Of a stretch of DNA of 64,000 nt, positions 9,251 through 18,775 are shown in pieces (within the stretch, counting starts at the first letter, position 1; each line of letters begins with the position of its first letter). Source of the stretch: Planctomycetota bacterium (GTDB lineage Bacteria; Planctomycetota; Planctomycetia; Pirellulales; Lacipirellulaceae). The notes beneath the pieces are model-generated. The model was given only the letters and a program-made list of their open reading frames with translations, was not told the DNA's origin and searched no databases. A program made the translations under genes and the position numbers. Location of the stretch: assembly GCA_013152205.1 (NCBI GenBank), contig JAADGV010000088.1, forward strand, positions 1-64,000, read 5' to 3'.

Positions 9251-10498
9251 CTATTTAGAAATACTATCGCCTTTGCGCAGACCGCACCCCTTATCAACGG
9301 ACGCGGTTGTTCCACGGTACATCTCGATGGCTACTCGCTCGACTCGTAGGTTCTTTCCGATCCAGTATTGGCGACGATAGGTGCCTGGAGTGACGCCCAT
9401 TGTTCGCTTGAAGAGTTGCAACATGTATTGCGACGTGTTGAATCCAGATCGATGGGCAATATGCTCTAAACTCAAGTCGGTCTCCCGCAGCAGATCACAG
9501 ACATGATGGATCCGAACACGATTGATTTCTTCATTTGGTGAACGTCCAACGACAGTTCGGCAACCTCGCTCTAGTGAACTACGCGAGATAGGAACAACTT
9601 CGAGGATGTCGGAAACACGCAGGCCTTTGCAGGCACGATCTCGAATCAGTTGAATGGCTTGAGAAAGCAGTGGGTTTTCGATGGCGACCACATCGGACGA
9701 CTGGCGAGTTTCGATACCGACTGGAGCTATCAGCGTGTGCTGAGGAACCTGCTCGCCACCGAACAGACGATCCAAAAGGCTTGCCGCTTCGTACCCGATT
9801 TGGTGTCCAGCTAGGCGAACGCTACTGAGAGGCGGAGTACTCATCGTCGTAAATGTTTCGTCATTCTCGACGCCAACCACCGCCAATTCTTCTGGAACCC
9901 GCACACCCTGTCGACTGCAAGCGTCGAGCAGCCAGCAGCCAAGTTGGTCGGTACACGCCATGATGCCGACTGGCTTGGGCAACTCTTCGATCCATTGCAT
10001 GAGACGACTCTGCTGCCTTTCCCATTGGCTCGGCTTTTCGGTTGATCCCGCCTGCCTGAATTCGGTGCAACTCAACCCATGCTGGCGTAGCTGTTTGAGA
10101 AAACTATCGCGACGTTCGACGAAGAACGATTCCGTGTCTAATGCGTAGACGCCAAAGTGGCGAAAGCCCCGTTCAAGAAGATGGTCAGCCACCATTGCAC
10201 CGACGGCCTTATTGTCGACACCGACAAAAGGGAACGATGCTCCTAGGCGTGTTGATCGCAATTCGACTGCGGGAACGCCCATCCGCTTCACCGCCGTTGC
10301 GATGGCTGCGCTTCCAGAGCGAGTCAGAATGCCATCTCCATCCCAGCTTTTCAGCCACGAGGGCGGTTTCGATTCGAGATCGCGCACCTCGACGAACAAA
10401 GACCACGGACCGCGTTCCACCGAATAACGCTTGATTCCGCGAAGGAGTTCGCGTCCGTAGGAACGCGATGTTTCAATCAGCAGTGCAACTCTACGCAT
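9251..10498 (-). CDS. XylR-like transcriptional regulator (sugar-binding domain plus AraC HTH)
   Basis: 415 residues. The N-terminal 270 residues form a LacI/periplasmic-binding-type ligand domain starting RRVALLIETSRSYGRELLRG, with no LacI headpiece. The C-terminal 100 residues are an AraC-type double helix-turn-helix (SLEHIAHRSGFNTSQYMLQL then FKRTMGVTPGTYRRQY). This is the architecture of E. coli XylR, greatly expanded in planctomycetes. It is divergent from the Gfo/Idh/MocA gene with about 150 bases between starts, so it probably controls that module and itself. The ligand is unknown, plausibly a sugar or sugar derivative. The last 25 residues after the HTH are unremarkable. Confidence 0.92.
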   Translation of the reverse strand: MRRVALLIETSRSYGRELLRGIKRYSVERGPWSLFVEVRDLESKPPSWLKSWDGDGILTRSGSAAIATAVKRMGVPAVELRSTRLGASFPFVGVDNKAVGAMVADHLLERGFRHFGVYALDTESFFVERRDSFLKQLRQHGLSCTEFRQAGSTEKPSQWERQQSRLMQWIEELPKPVGIMACTDQLGCWLLDACSRQGVRVPEELAVVGVENDETFTTMSTPPLSSVRLAGHQIGYEAASLLDRLFGGEQVPQHTLIAPVGIETRQSSDVVAIENPLLSQAIQLIRDRACKGLRVSDILEVVPISRSSLERGCRTVVGRSPNEEINRVRIHHVCDLLRETDLSLEHIAHRSGFNTSQYMLQLFKRTMGVTPGTYRRQYWIGKNLRVERVAIEMYRGTTASVDKGCGLRKGDSISK

Positions 10499-10651
10499 GG
10501 TTAGTGCTTTGTCCGGATCAAAATGCTCAAAAAGCCCGCTGTTTTAGCCTGACAATATAGTGTAACAAAAATACTCTAATGCGGAATGACAAAAGCTGTG
10601 TACCAGCATAAACTCAGCATGGACTATCGAATATCTGAGGAGCTGATCCAT
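10499..10651. promoter_or_regulatory. Divergent promoter region between regulator and oxidoreductase
   Basis: The 153 bases between the two start codons must carry both promoters and the likely XylR operator. AT-rich words such as ACAATATAGTG (10552-10562) are candidate -10 elements. A GAGGAG ribosome site at 10637-10642 precedes the ATG at 10652 and decides that start. Operator half-sites cannot be identified by eye. Confidence 0.45.
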
Positions 10652-11962
10652 ATGAAGACGACAACGAAGATTACGCGCAGAGCAGCTTTGGCCTCCTCGG
10701 TTGTGGGGGGGCTTGCGGTCGGACTAGCTTCGCCTACGGATTCGTTAGCGAAAGACAAACAGCCGAAAAACGCGAACGAAAAGCTCGGCATTGGCTCCAT
10801 CGGTCTGCGGTATCAAGGCAGCGTTATCGCCCACAAGTCGGCCATGTATGGAAAAATTGTAGCCGTCTGCGATGTCGACAAAAATATTCGAGATCAAGCC
10901 AAGGCCAGTTTTGGCAGCACACCACGCGCATTTGAAGATTACCGAGACTTGCTCGCACGCAAAGATGTCGATCTCGTCACCATCGGGGCACCCGACCACT
11001 GGCACACAAAGATGGTTATCGACGCTTGTCGGGCAGGCAAAGATGTTTACTGTGAAAAACCGCTGACATTGACGATCGACGAAGGCAAAACATTGCGACG
11101 CGTTGTTGAAGAAACAGGCCGGGTGGTCCAAGTTGGTTCTTGGCAACGCTCCGATCATCGTTTTCGCCAGGCGGTAGAAATGGTTCGGCAGGGTCGTATT
11201 GGTAAGTTGCAGAAGGTGGAGGTGGTACTGGGTAAGAACAAAGTAGGCGGACCGTTTGAGAAGCGAAAAGTTCCCGCCAATCTCAACTGGGATTTGTGGC
11301 AAGGCCAGACGCCCGACGTGCCTTACATTCAGGAACGCTCGCACTACACCTTCCGCTGGTGGTACGAATACTCGGGCGGTCAAATGACCGACTGGGGTGC
11401 CCATCACATGGACATCGCGCAATGGGCTATCAACAGCTTGCCTGTCGAAATCCACGGCAAGGCAAAATTCCCCGACGTGGCTGACGGCTACAACGTTGCG
11501 ATCGATTTCAACGTGACTTACCAGTACGCCAACGGCGTCACCATGACGGTGAGCGACACCGGCCGCAACGGCATTATGTTTAGCGGCGACGAGGGGCGTA
11601 TCTTTGTCAATCGTGGATCACTACAAGGCAAACCGGTGGAAGACCTGAAAAATCGGCCCTTAGAGCGGAAAAATTGGCAGGCGTATGATTTCGACAACCT
11701 CGAACGCCCCGAGCGTGCTGGCAAGCTGGACTCCATCGTCAATCACATGGGCAACTTTTTCGATTGCGTACAATCAAGACGCAAGCCAATCTCCGACATC
11801 GAAAGCCAGCACCGCAGCGTCAGCACGTGCCACCTGGGCAACATTTCGATGCACGCTGGAAGGCCACTAAAGTGGGATCCGATCAAGGAACAGTTTATCG
11901 GTGACAGCGAAGCTGATGGTTGGCTCAGTCGTCCGCAGCGGGCCGGATACGAGACAGTATAG
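10652..11962 (+). CDS. Tat-exported Gfo/Idh/MocA-family oxidoreductase
   Basis: 436 residues from the ATG at 10652, chosen because of the GAGGAG site and because it begins a Tat signal (KITRRAALASSVVGGLAVG). An upstream in-frame start at 10586 is unlikely. The NAD(P)-binding Rossmann fold shows GIGSIGLRYQG (46-56), AVCDVD, PDHWH (114-118) and the family EKP motif (135-137). The C-terminal substrate domain is standard (HYTFRWWYEYSGGQMTDWGAHH). Members oxidise or reduce sugars and cyclitols. Tat export suggests folding with the dinucleotide in the cytoplasm before translocation. It heads a co-oriented run with the PhyH, Nramp-like and MetE-like genes and faces the XylR-like regulator. Confidence 0.93.
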   Translation: MKTTTKITRRAALASSVVGGLAVGLASPTDSLAKDKQPKNANEKLGIGSIGLRYQGSVIAHKSAMYGKIVAVCDVDKNIRDQAKASFGSTPRAFEDYRDLLARKDVDLVTIGAPDHWHTKMVIDACRAGKDVYCEKPLTLTIDEGKTLRRVVEETGRVVQVGSWQRSDHRFRQAVEMVRQGRIGKLQKVEVVLGKNKVGGPFEKRKVPANLNWDLWQGQTPDVPYIQERSHYTFRWWYEYSGGQMTDWGAHHMDIAQWAINSLPVEIHGKAKFPDVADGYNVAIDFNVTYQYANGVTMTVSDTGRNGIMFSGDEGRIFVNRGSLQGKPVEDLKNRPLERKNWQAYDFDNLERPERAGKLDSIVNHMGNFFDCVQSRRKPISDIESQHRSVSTCHLGNISMHAGRPLKWDPIKEQFIGDSEADGWLSRPQRAGYETV

Positions 11963-12055
11963 CAGCAGTTTCAAAATCCTGTTCATTCGCTGAAAAGTCA
12001 GAACACCCAAACAGTACACACTGATTTCAACATTCGGTTTAGGATACATTTTCTC

Positions 12056-12838
12056 ATGGCTACAACAAAGGCTGACCAGTCTCTGATCACTGAAACGCAT
12101 CGGACACAGTATCTACGAGAAGGTTTTTTCATCGTCGAGGATGTCATCCCAGCAGACCATCTTCAAATCCTGCGTGATTCCTGCGATCACCTAATTGATT
12201 TGATGCACCAAGAAATGGATAGTCAGGGAACAGATCGTATTCATATCAGCCATCGAGGCAAGCGTTACCACATTGCAAAGCAGTTCGACAAGCCACCTCG
12301 TTTGCCTGAATATGTTTTCAGCCCGTTGATGGCTGAGGTCTGTGCGGCAACGATTGGCCCTAATGCGTTTCTCTTTTACGACCAGTATGTGGCTAAGGCC
12401 GCCGAAAAGGGAATCAAGTTTTCGTGGCACCAGGACAGTGGATACCTTGGTTTTCCACACACTCCCTACGTGACTGTCTGGGCTGCGGTCGACGACATGA
12501 TGATCGAGAATGGGACTGCTTACGTTTTGCCCTATTCAACAATAGGAATCCGTTCTCTTGTCGAGCATCTTCCCGACCCAGAATTGGGCGACAAAGTTGG
12601 CTACTTTGGAAAAGAGCCTGGCATTCCGGCTATCGTGCCGGCGGGCAGCTTAGTAGTTTTTAGTTCGTTGACTTTTCATCGTAGTGGAGCTAACTCGACG
12701 GACCGGATGCGACGGGCTTACGTCACGCAATACTCTCCGGAACCGATCTATAAGCCAGGCACAAAAGAGCTAATGCATCTAGGCGTACCATTTCTCGAAG
12801 ATGGAAAGAACGTGGTCGATGCACGTCATGCTGGGTAG
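12056..12838 (+). CDS. Phytanoyl-CoA dioxygenase (PhyH) family Fe(II)/2-oxoglutarate oxygenase
   Basis: 260 residues, the usual size. The facial triad is visible: H125 and D127 in FSWHQDSGY, distal H208 in TFHRSG, with a following Arg in DRMRRAY for 2-oxoglutarate. Such enzymes hydroxylate small molecules, and the true substrate is rarely phytanoyl-CoA in bacteria. It lies 93 bases after the oxidoreductase on the same strand and may belong to the same pathway. No signal peptide, so cytoplasmic. Confidence 0.92.
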   Translation: MATTKADQSLITETHRTQYLREGFFIVEDVIPADHLQILRDSCDHLIDLMHQEMDSQGTDRIHISHRGKRYHIAKQFDKPPRLPEYVFSPLMAEVCAATIGPNAFLFYDQYVAKAAEKGIKFSWHQDSGYLGFPHTPYVTVWAAVDDMMIENGTAYVLPYSTIGIRSLVEHLPDPELGDKVGYFGKEPGIPAIVPAGSLVVFSSLTFHRSGANSTDRMRRAYVTQYSPEPIYKPGTKELMHLGVPFLEDGKNVVDARHAG

Positions 12839-13014
12839 TTTAATGTTTGCCGCTTGCTCGGTAAGGATAGGCCGCGTGCTTGTAGAGCAATCCGAAAGGA
12901 GCCATTTCTCTGATTGCTTGCGTCTCAGTTCACATTTTCAGAACTCTCTTTGCAGAACGATAAGAAGAAATCGCCTTTTCTAATGTCGTAGCGTCTTAAT
13001 CAACCATCGATAGT

Positions 13015-14691
13015 ATGCCCTCACAAAACTCCCAGCCTCAGCGAGAGCGGATTCTCAAGGCAAAGAAAGCCGGACCTGGCGCGACTTTGCGAGAGTACCT
13101 CAAACTCTCCGGTCCTGGATGGCTGCAGAGTGCGATTACACTGGGCGGCGGATCGCTCGCCGGGAGCCTCTATCTCGGCATCATTGGCGGCTACGAGATG
13201 ATGTGGCTGCAACCACTGATGATGATCTTCGGTATCGTCATGCTCAGCGCCATCGCTCATGTAACGCTGGTCTCGGGCGAAAGACCTTTTCATGCGTTAA
13301 ATTCCCATGTCAGCCCCGTGCTTGGTTGGGGATGGATCGTTGCGACTTTTTTAGCCAATCTCGTCTGGGCCATGCCTCAGTTTTCCCTAGGCACGGCAGC
13401 CCTACGCCAGAACCTTGGGATCCTCACGTTCGACGGCGGCGACTACGTGGCCACGTTGCTGCTGTTGGCCGTCTCCGCAGCAATCGTCATGCAATACGAC
13501 AAAGGCGGGAAAGGCTACCGGGCGTTCGACATTCTCTTGAAACTGATGGTTGGACTAGTTGTGGCCAGTTTTTTCATGGTGGTCTTCATGATGTCGACAA
13601 GTGCTGAAGGGCTGCCTTGGAATCAAATTTTTATGGGATTCATCCCCAACCCTAGCCTCATCTTCGAGCCTGCCCAGTCGTTGAGCACGCTCGTAGACCA
13701 ATCCTCAGCGCCGTCATATTGGCACGATACAATTGTCTCAGCGCAAAGAGATCGCATGGTCACTGCTGCGGCAACTGCCGTGGGTATCAACATGACCTTC
13801 CTACTGCCTTACTCTATGTTGAAGCGAGGCTGGGACAAAGAATTCTGCGGCCTGTTGAAATTCGACCTTTCCACCGGTCTGTTTATCCCCTTCCTACTCG
13901 CAACCAGTTGCGTGGTGATTGCAGCCGCCTCGCAGTTCCACGGCAGACCAGAACCCGGGCTAATCGAGTACCATCAGACGGCTTCCGATGCCAAAGTGGA
14001 GATACCCGCCAAGCTTGTCGAGGCCTACGAGAACAACCTCAACGACATGCTCAAAGCGAGTAACAGCAAGACCTCGTTCGCTAATGTGCCCGAGCCTGAT
14101 CGTATTCTGGCAGCCACGCTAATCAAACGCGACGCCTTTGCGTTGGCCAATTCGCTCGAACAGTTCGCCGGCAAAGGGATGGCGCAAACGGTGTTCGGCA
14201 TCGGTGTGGTCGGCATGGCAATTTCCAGCATTGTCATCTTAATGCTGATAAACGGTTTTGCCGTTTGCGAAATGGCAGGTCGACCTTCCACGGGTTGGCT
14301 CTACCGCTTCGGCTGCTTGCTCCCAGGTCTCTCGGGGGCTTTGGGCGCATTGTTGCTCTGGTCTGGAAAAGCAAATTTTTATCTTGCCGTGCCAACCAGC
14401 CGCTTTGGCATGGTGCTGTTGCCCATCGCTTACATCGCGTTTTTCTATCTCATGAACAGCCGCCGGCTCCTCGGCGAGGAAATGCCCACGGGCTTATCCC
14501 GCATCGTCTGGAACATCCTGATGGGCATCGCCATCACGCTTGCGGTGATCGGCGCCGCCGTATCCATCCTAAACGACATCACCCAAATTCCAGGCACAAC
14601 GATATTTGTGCGACACCTGGCAATCGGCCTTGTTGCTGGATTTCTAGCCCTAGGCACGATCGTCCATTTCATACGAAACAACAAAGCATAA
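13015..14691 (+). CDS. Nramp-related membrane transporter lacking the DPGN motif
   Basis: 558 residues with about 11-12 membrane helices. The N-terminal SGPGWLQSAITLGGGSLAGS corresponds to helix 1 of Nramp, but the metal-binding DPGN reads GGGS (44-47). The helix 6 region (AAATAVGINMTFLLPYSMLK) lacks the MPH motif. A polar insert (about 315-375, with QTASDAKVEIPAKLVEA) separates later helices. The fold is that of Nramp/APC carriers, but without the metal ligands it is unlikely to carry Mn or Fe and may import an organic substrate of the neighbouring enzymes. The MetE-like gene follows after 18 bases, so the two are probably co-transcribed. Confidence 0.85.
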   Translation: MPSQNSQPQRERILKAKKAGPGATLREYLKLSGPGWLQSAITLGGGSLAGSLYLGIIGGYEMMWLQPLMMIFGIVMLSAIAHVTLVSGERPFHALNSHVSPVLGWGWIVATFLANLVWAMPQFSLGTAALRQNLGILTFDGGDYVATLLLLAVSAAIVMQYDKGGKGYRAFDILLKLMVGLVVASFFMVVFMMSTSAEGLPWNQIFMGFIPNPSLIFEPAQSLSTLVDQSSAPSYWHDTIVSAQRDRMVTAAATAVGINMTFLLPYSMLKRGWDKEFCGLLKFDLSTGLFIPFLLATSCVVIAAASQFHGRPEPGLIEYHQTASDAKVEIPAKLVEAYENNLNDMLKASNSKTSFANVPEPDRILAATLIKRDAFALANSLEQFAGKGMAQTVFGIGVVGMAISSIVILMLINGFAVCEMAGRPSTGWLYRFGCLLPGLSGALGALLLWSGKANFYLAVPTSRFGMVLLPIAYIAFFYLMNSRRLLGEEMPTGLSRIVWNILMGIAITLAVIGAAVSILNDITQIPGTTIFVRHLAIGLVAGFLALGTIVHFIRNNKA

Positions 14692-14709
14692 TAGGAGAGG
14701 AACCAAATC

Positions 14710-15873
14710 ATGAAACGAAGTACCGATCGCATTCTCACAACACATGTCGGCAGCCTTGCCCGTCCCGAAGGCCAGCTTAAACTTCTCTTCGCCAAAGAAC
14801 GCGGCGAAAACTTCGACAAGGCCGAATTCGACTCCTCGACTCGGCAAGCTGTCGACGACATTGTTGCCGGACAGGTCGAAGCCGGCATCGACATCGTGTG
14901 CGATGGCGAGCAGGGGAAGTCCAGCTTCCTCACGTATATTGCAGAGCGTCTCACCGGTTTCACACCATGTGAAAACGCCGGCGAAGATCTCTGGGTCGAT
15001 TCGCGCGAGACAATTGCGTTCCCCGAATTCTACGAGGCCCATCGCAAAGCACGCGAAGGATTAGTTGCTGAAGCAGTAAAACTATCCTGCACCGCACCGA
15101 TTGAATACCGAGGCCACGAAATTCTGCAGCGAGAAATTACCAACGTCAAAGCAGCAGCCGAAAAACACGGCGTCGAAGAAGCTTTTATGACGGCTGTCTC
15201 GCCGTCCGACGTCGAGGGGCAACAAGCCAACGAGTATTACGATTCGGCAGAGGCGTATCTCTACGGCATCGCCGACGCGATGCACCACGAGTACAAAGCA
15301 ATCGTCGATTCCGGGCTGATTCTGCAAATCGACGACCCGCGGCTGCTCACCTATTACATTTCTCGGCCCGACCTGTCGATCGAAGATTGCCGCAAGTGGG
15401 CCGAGCTGCGAGTTGAGGCGTTAAACCATGCACTCAAAGGTTTGCCAACCGATCGGGTGCGGTTCCACACCTGTTACGGAATCAATATCGGCCCGCGCGT
15501 CCACGAAATGAACCTAGCCGACATCGTCGACATCATGCTCAAGGTCGATGCAGGCGCCTATCTGTTTGAAGCCGGCAATCCACGACACGATCACGAATGG
15601 AAACTCTGGGAAGACGTCAAAGTTCCCGACGGAAAACTCATTATCCCCGGAGTCATTTCGCATTCGACCCCGTTGGTCGAACACCCCGAACTCGTCGCCC
15701 AGCGTCTCGTGCGTTTTGCAAATGCGGTTGGCCGAGAAAACGTAATAGGCGGCAGCGATTGCGGCTTCGCATCCTTCGCCGCCACCGAGCAGGAAATCCA
15801 CCCCAGCATCGTCTGGGCCAAGTTCACAAACCTAGCAGAGGGAGCAAAGATCGCATCGAAAGAACTCTGGTAA
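14710..15873 (+). CDS. Cobalamin-independent methionine synthase-like zinc methyltransferase
   Basis: 387 residues, matching the MetE C-terminal (catalytic) half only. The zinc site is complete: H253 and C255 in FHTCYG, E287 in LFEAGN and C351 in GGSDCGFA. The TTHVGSLARP start and DIVCDGEQGK (61-70) are typical of the stand-alone family. These proteins activate a thiol through zinc for alkyl transfer. Known members include methionine synthases and epoxyalkane:coenzyme M transferase, so the acceptor here may not be homocysteine. An AGGAGAGG ribosome site lies just upstream. It is the last gene of the 10652-15873 run. Confidence 0.9.
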   Translation: MKRSTDRILTTHVGSLARPEGQLKLLFAKERGENFDKAEFDSSTRQAVDDIVAGQVEAGIDIVCDGEQGKSSFLTYIAERLTGFTPCENAGEDLWVDSRETIAFPEFYEAHRKAREGLVAEAVKLSCTAPIEYRGHEILQREITNVKAAAEKHGVEEAFMTAVSPSDVEGQQANEYYDSAEAYLYGIADAMHHEYKAIVDSGLILQIDDPRLLTYYISRPDLSIEDCRKWAELRVEALNHALKGLPTDRVRFHTCYGINIGPRVHEMNLADIVDIMLKVDAGAYLFEAGNPRHDHEWKLWEDVKVPDGKLIIPGVISHSTPLVEHPELVAQRLVRFANAVGRENVIGGSDCGFASFAATEQEIHPSIVWAKFTNLAEGAKIASKELW

Positions 15874-16045
15874 ATAACTTAAAGTGAAAAGTGTAGTGTG
15901 CGTGATCGCTAAAAACGGTGCGTTCGTTTCGCGGCATCAGGGTTGAACTGGCATTAACGCACTACCCCCTTGTAACGCACCAAATTTGGCGACGACCACG
16001 CACCTTGCTATGGATGGACTACACTCTCGTGCTTCAGCCAAAGTT

Positions 16046-16783
16046 TCAGTCGCAGGAAAGTCCACGTTTGCGCCGAACTGTTAAGGGCACAGCCAGGGCA
16101 ACAAACATCAGGCAGAGGGTGGATGGTTCGGGGATTGCATCAATATGAATGTTGTCAATATTGGTGTTGTCGCTAGCCCCCGTAACCCATTCAGTGAGTA
16201 TGTAGATACCACTAAGTGCTGAAAGTACCGATTGAAACTCGGCCTGCGTAGCCGCTGTATCTGTGACTCCTACTTTCCAACCTGCCTCGCTCAACGGAAT
16301 CTGTACAGACTCCCAGACACCGACTGAAGGTGAAGCCAAATCATAATAAAGTGACATGGTACCGCCGTTCAAAGTTGCGGCAGGGTAGTCTACAAAGTCA
16401 GAAGCTCGCACGAAAATATCATAACTCAACTCTGTTCCATAGAGGTCCGAACGATCCCCAAGAGCAGAAGCTGGAGCCGCAATACTGGTAGCAAAGTAGA
16501 CGTCGCCAACTTGTAAGCTACCCGATGGCAGTCCGATAGTCGCATCAAACGTGGCCGGTTGAGACGCAGGTGTGGCAACATGCCCTCGAAATGGATCAGC
16601 AACAACTGTCCATCCCTCGGTGCCGGAGTCAAAAGTCCAAGTTGTTGCAGATGCGATGGTGCCGTTGGAACCCAATAGCACCATGCAAATTCCGAAGAAG
16701 AACGAAAGCTGGTATCGCCTTCGTACGGAAGCCTTTGATGCCGCCGTCTTTGGTGTCATAGCCGAGGACAAGGGGTTTTTCAT
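16046..16783 (-). CDS. PEP-CTERM exported protein
   Basis: 245 residues. Signal peptide after a basic stretch (SVRRRYQLSFFFGICMVLLG). The mature part begins TTWTFDSGTEGWT, a typical laminin-B or carbohydrate-binding-like beta-sandwich start (about 48-215). The C-terminus is a textbook PEP-CTERM signal: IPEPST, a hydrophobic helix (LCLMFVALAVPLTV) and RRKRG. It should be processed by exosortase and anchored or released at the cell surface. It is alone on the minus strand between two plus-strand operons, with no exosortase gene in the window. Confidence 0.92.
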   Translation of the reverse strand: MKNPLSSAMTPKTAASKASVRRRYQLSFFFGICMVLLGSNGTIASATTWTFDSGTEGWTVVADPFRGHVATPASQPATFDATIGLPSGSLQVGDVYFATSIAAPASALGDRSDLYGTELSYDIFVRASDFVDYPAATLNGGTMSLYYDLASPSVGVWESVQIPLSEAGWKVGVTDTAATQAEFQSVLSALSGIYILTEWVTGASDNTNIDNIHIDAIPEPSTLCLMFVALAVPLTVRRKRGLSCD

Positions 16784-17569
16784 TTAGCACAAGCCTTTCA
16801 TGAGGAGAATCGTGGAGCAACACTACAAGCAAGTTATTCTCAAAAAACGCCACAAAGCACAAGAGTAGAACGCCCACTAAAGATGGGCACCTGCGAATAC
16901 AAAAGCCCTACTGCAAGAGGTGGGTGCTGGCTATGCAAGTAAATTGGAAATTTTCCTGACACTCCTCGCTCATCCCGGCAGAGCCTAATACGCATTCGCA
17001 TTAATAACGGTGCAGCTAGCAAGTCTGGAACCTGCTGAAAATAAGCAGTAACTGCCTGCTAGCGACGAGCAGTTTTTAATTAGGAGGCGTATAAGTTGTT
17101 ACAAACAAGGACTATACGCCAACTGAGGGCCGGTAAAGTTTTTTGTGTCACGCCATCTTTGCGACGCAGCTCCTGGTCGCAAAACCCGTAGTGTAGACAA
17201 TCAAAGGGGTAAGGAATTTGCATCCCTATGTTTTCTGCGGAACAATCGGGCACTGCGCAACCCCCACATCTCGGGGCCTAGGAACTACAACCCATGCCTG
17301 ATTTTTCGTTTTGGCGGCAATCGTTGCCATTGTGATGTTGATCTGGGACTGTATCGAAGTTGGGCGCAACGACGCGGCCAATTTGATCAATACTGTCTTT
17401 GGCGCTCGTGTATTGAGTCGAAGAAGGGTAGTATTGATCGCAGGGACGACCGAAGGAAAATCATGCTAGCCTTAGTTCGTGTTTCGCGGGCTTTCTCGCC
17501 CATCCGAAAGTGCGAAAGTTGAGCTTCAGTCCAAATTATTTATCGCTATGATTACAGAAGAGTAGAAAA
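16784..17569. other. Long intergenic region containing a phosphate-transporter remnant
   Basis: Apart from the remnant at 17302-17466 there is no gene I can support. Word pairs GGCGTATA (17087-17094) and TATACGCC (17113-17120) could form a hairpin in the middle of the region. The promoter of the fusion gene at 17570 should lie in the last 100 bases. Confidence 0.5.
17302..17466 (+). pseudogene. Remnant of a PiT-family inorganic phosphate transporter (N-terminus)
   Basis: One frame reads a hydrophobic helix (FFVLAAIVAIVMLIWD) and then CIEVGRNDAANLINTVFGAR followed by VLSRRRVVLIAGTTE before TAG. The GxNDAAN signature and the following G-A-R and second-helix start are the N-terminal hallmark of PiT transporters. 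There is a stop codon right before the first helix and nothing of the remaining 300 or more residues follows. It is a truncated, non-functional remnant. Confidence 0.75.
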
Positions 17570-18775
17570 ATGAAATTCAACCTCCTCTTTGGTTTACTCC
17601 TTGCGTCGCTTCTTTTGATCCAATCTCCGACTATTTTCGGGCGAGAGGAAGCTAGCACAAAAGAGGTCGCGAACACGATCGAGGATGCCACACTCGGCTC
17701 CACGGTCAACGCCCACAAATTGGGCAACTTATTTTTTGGCGGGCAATTCTCGGCAGAAGACCTCCCTCAGATTAGCAAAGAGGGGATAACGCGGATTATT
17801 ACTTTGCGTACTGAGGGAGAAGTTGACTGGGACGAAAAAAAAGAAGTCCAAGATGCAAACATTGAATTTCTTGAGGTGCCCTTTCGATCTCCTGAAGCAC
17901 TTACGGACGAAGTCTTCACAAAAGTCCGAAATCTACTCAAGGACAAATCCCAAAAAACGCTACTGCACTGTGGCTCGGCAAATCGGGCCGGCGGGGTCTG
18001 GCTGCCTTTTCGCGTGCTGGACGAAGGCGCCGACCTGGAGACTGCGATACAAGAGGCCCAACAAATAGGCCTTCGGACGCCATTCATCAAAGAGAAAGCA
18101 CTCGATTACATCCATCGCATGCAAAAGGAGATGCAGGCCGCCGGCGACAGAATGAGTGTCAAGCCGGGCATTAACAAAGCCTTTGTCTCCCCGGACCTCG
18201 ATGTCGATAAATATATCAAGCTATTTGAAATCGAAAGCCGTGACGTCTTTGTTTCTCGTAACAATATCGTGGCAGCCTGCGGCATTCAAAAAGGAAATAT
18301 CGTTGCTGACATTGGGGCGGGTACCGGGTTGTTTACCCGTATGTTCTCTGCTGAAGTTGGTATTGAAGGTTTGGTTTACGCGGTCGACATCTCACCACGA
18401 TTCCTCGATCACATCCACAAGGAGTCACAAAAAAACAAGATATTGAATATTACCAACGTTTTATGTGCCGAAAACTCAGTTAATCTTCCACCGAACTCGA
18501 TCGATGTTGCTTTCGTCTGCGATACCTATCATCATTTTGAATACCCGTTGCCGACAATGATGTCAGTCTATCGGGCACTGAAAAAAGATGGGCACCTCAT
18601 CGTGATTGACTTTGAGCGTATCCCAGGCAAAACCCGTGATTGGCTGATGGGGCACGTTCGTGCAGGCAAAGACGTGTTTCGAGCTGAGATACAAGAGGCC
18701 GGATTTGTCTTGGACGAAGAGAAAAAGGTTGAGGGCCTCCAGGAAAACTACTTCTTGAAATTTCGCAAAAATTGA
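17570..18775 (+). CDS. Exported phosphatase-like (DUF442-type) and SAM-methyltransferase fusion
   Basis: 401 residues. A signal peptide (FNLLFGLLLASLLLIQSP) is followed by a dual-specificity-phosphatase-like domain (45-180) of the beta-lactamase-hydrolase-like/DUF442 kind: NLFFGGQFSAEDL and the loop LLHCGSANRAGG with Cys134 and Arg139 (C-x4-R). A class I methyltransferase domain follows (225-400) with VADIGAGTG (246-254), AVDIS and the acidic loop AFVCDTYHHF. An exported methyltransferase is odd because AdoMet is cytoplasmic, so the hydrophobic N-terminus may instead be a membrane anchor. The next gene starts at a TTG inside this stop codon (TTGA), so the permease is translationally coupled. 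Confidence 0.85.
   Translation: MKFNLLFGLLLASLLLIQSPTIFGREEASTKEVANTIEDATLGSTVNAHKLGNLFFGGQFSAEDLPQISKEGITRIITLRTEGEVDWDEKKEVQDANIEFLEVPFRSPEALTDEVFTKVRNLLKDKSQKTLLHCGSANRAGGVWLPFRVLDEGADLETAIQEAQQIGLRTPFIKEKALDYIHRMQKEMQAAGDRMSVKPGINKAFVSPDLDVDKYIKLFEIESRDVFVSRNNIVAACGIQKGNIVADIGAGTGLFTRMFSAEVGIEGLVYAVDISPRFLDHIHKESQKNKILNITNVLCAENSVNLPPNSIDVAFVCDTYHHFEYPLPTMMSVYRALKKDGHLIVIDFERIPGKTRDWLMGHVRAGKDVFRAEIQEAGFVLDEEKKVEGLQENYFLKFRKN

Noticed and set aside
17385-17439. Inverted words GATCAATACT and AGTATTGATC
   Set aside because: They fall inside the coding remnant of the phosphate transporter and are probably accidental.
17145-17522. 125-codon open frame on the plus strand
   Set aside because: It overlaps the phosphate-transporter remnant in another frame and has the composition of non-coding DNA.
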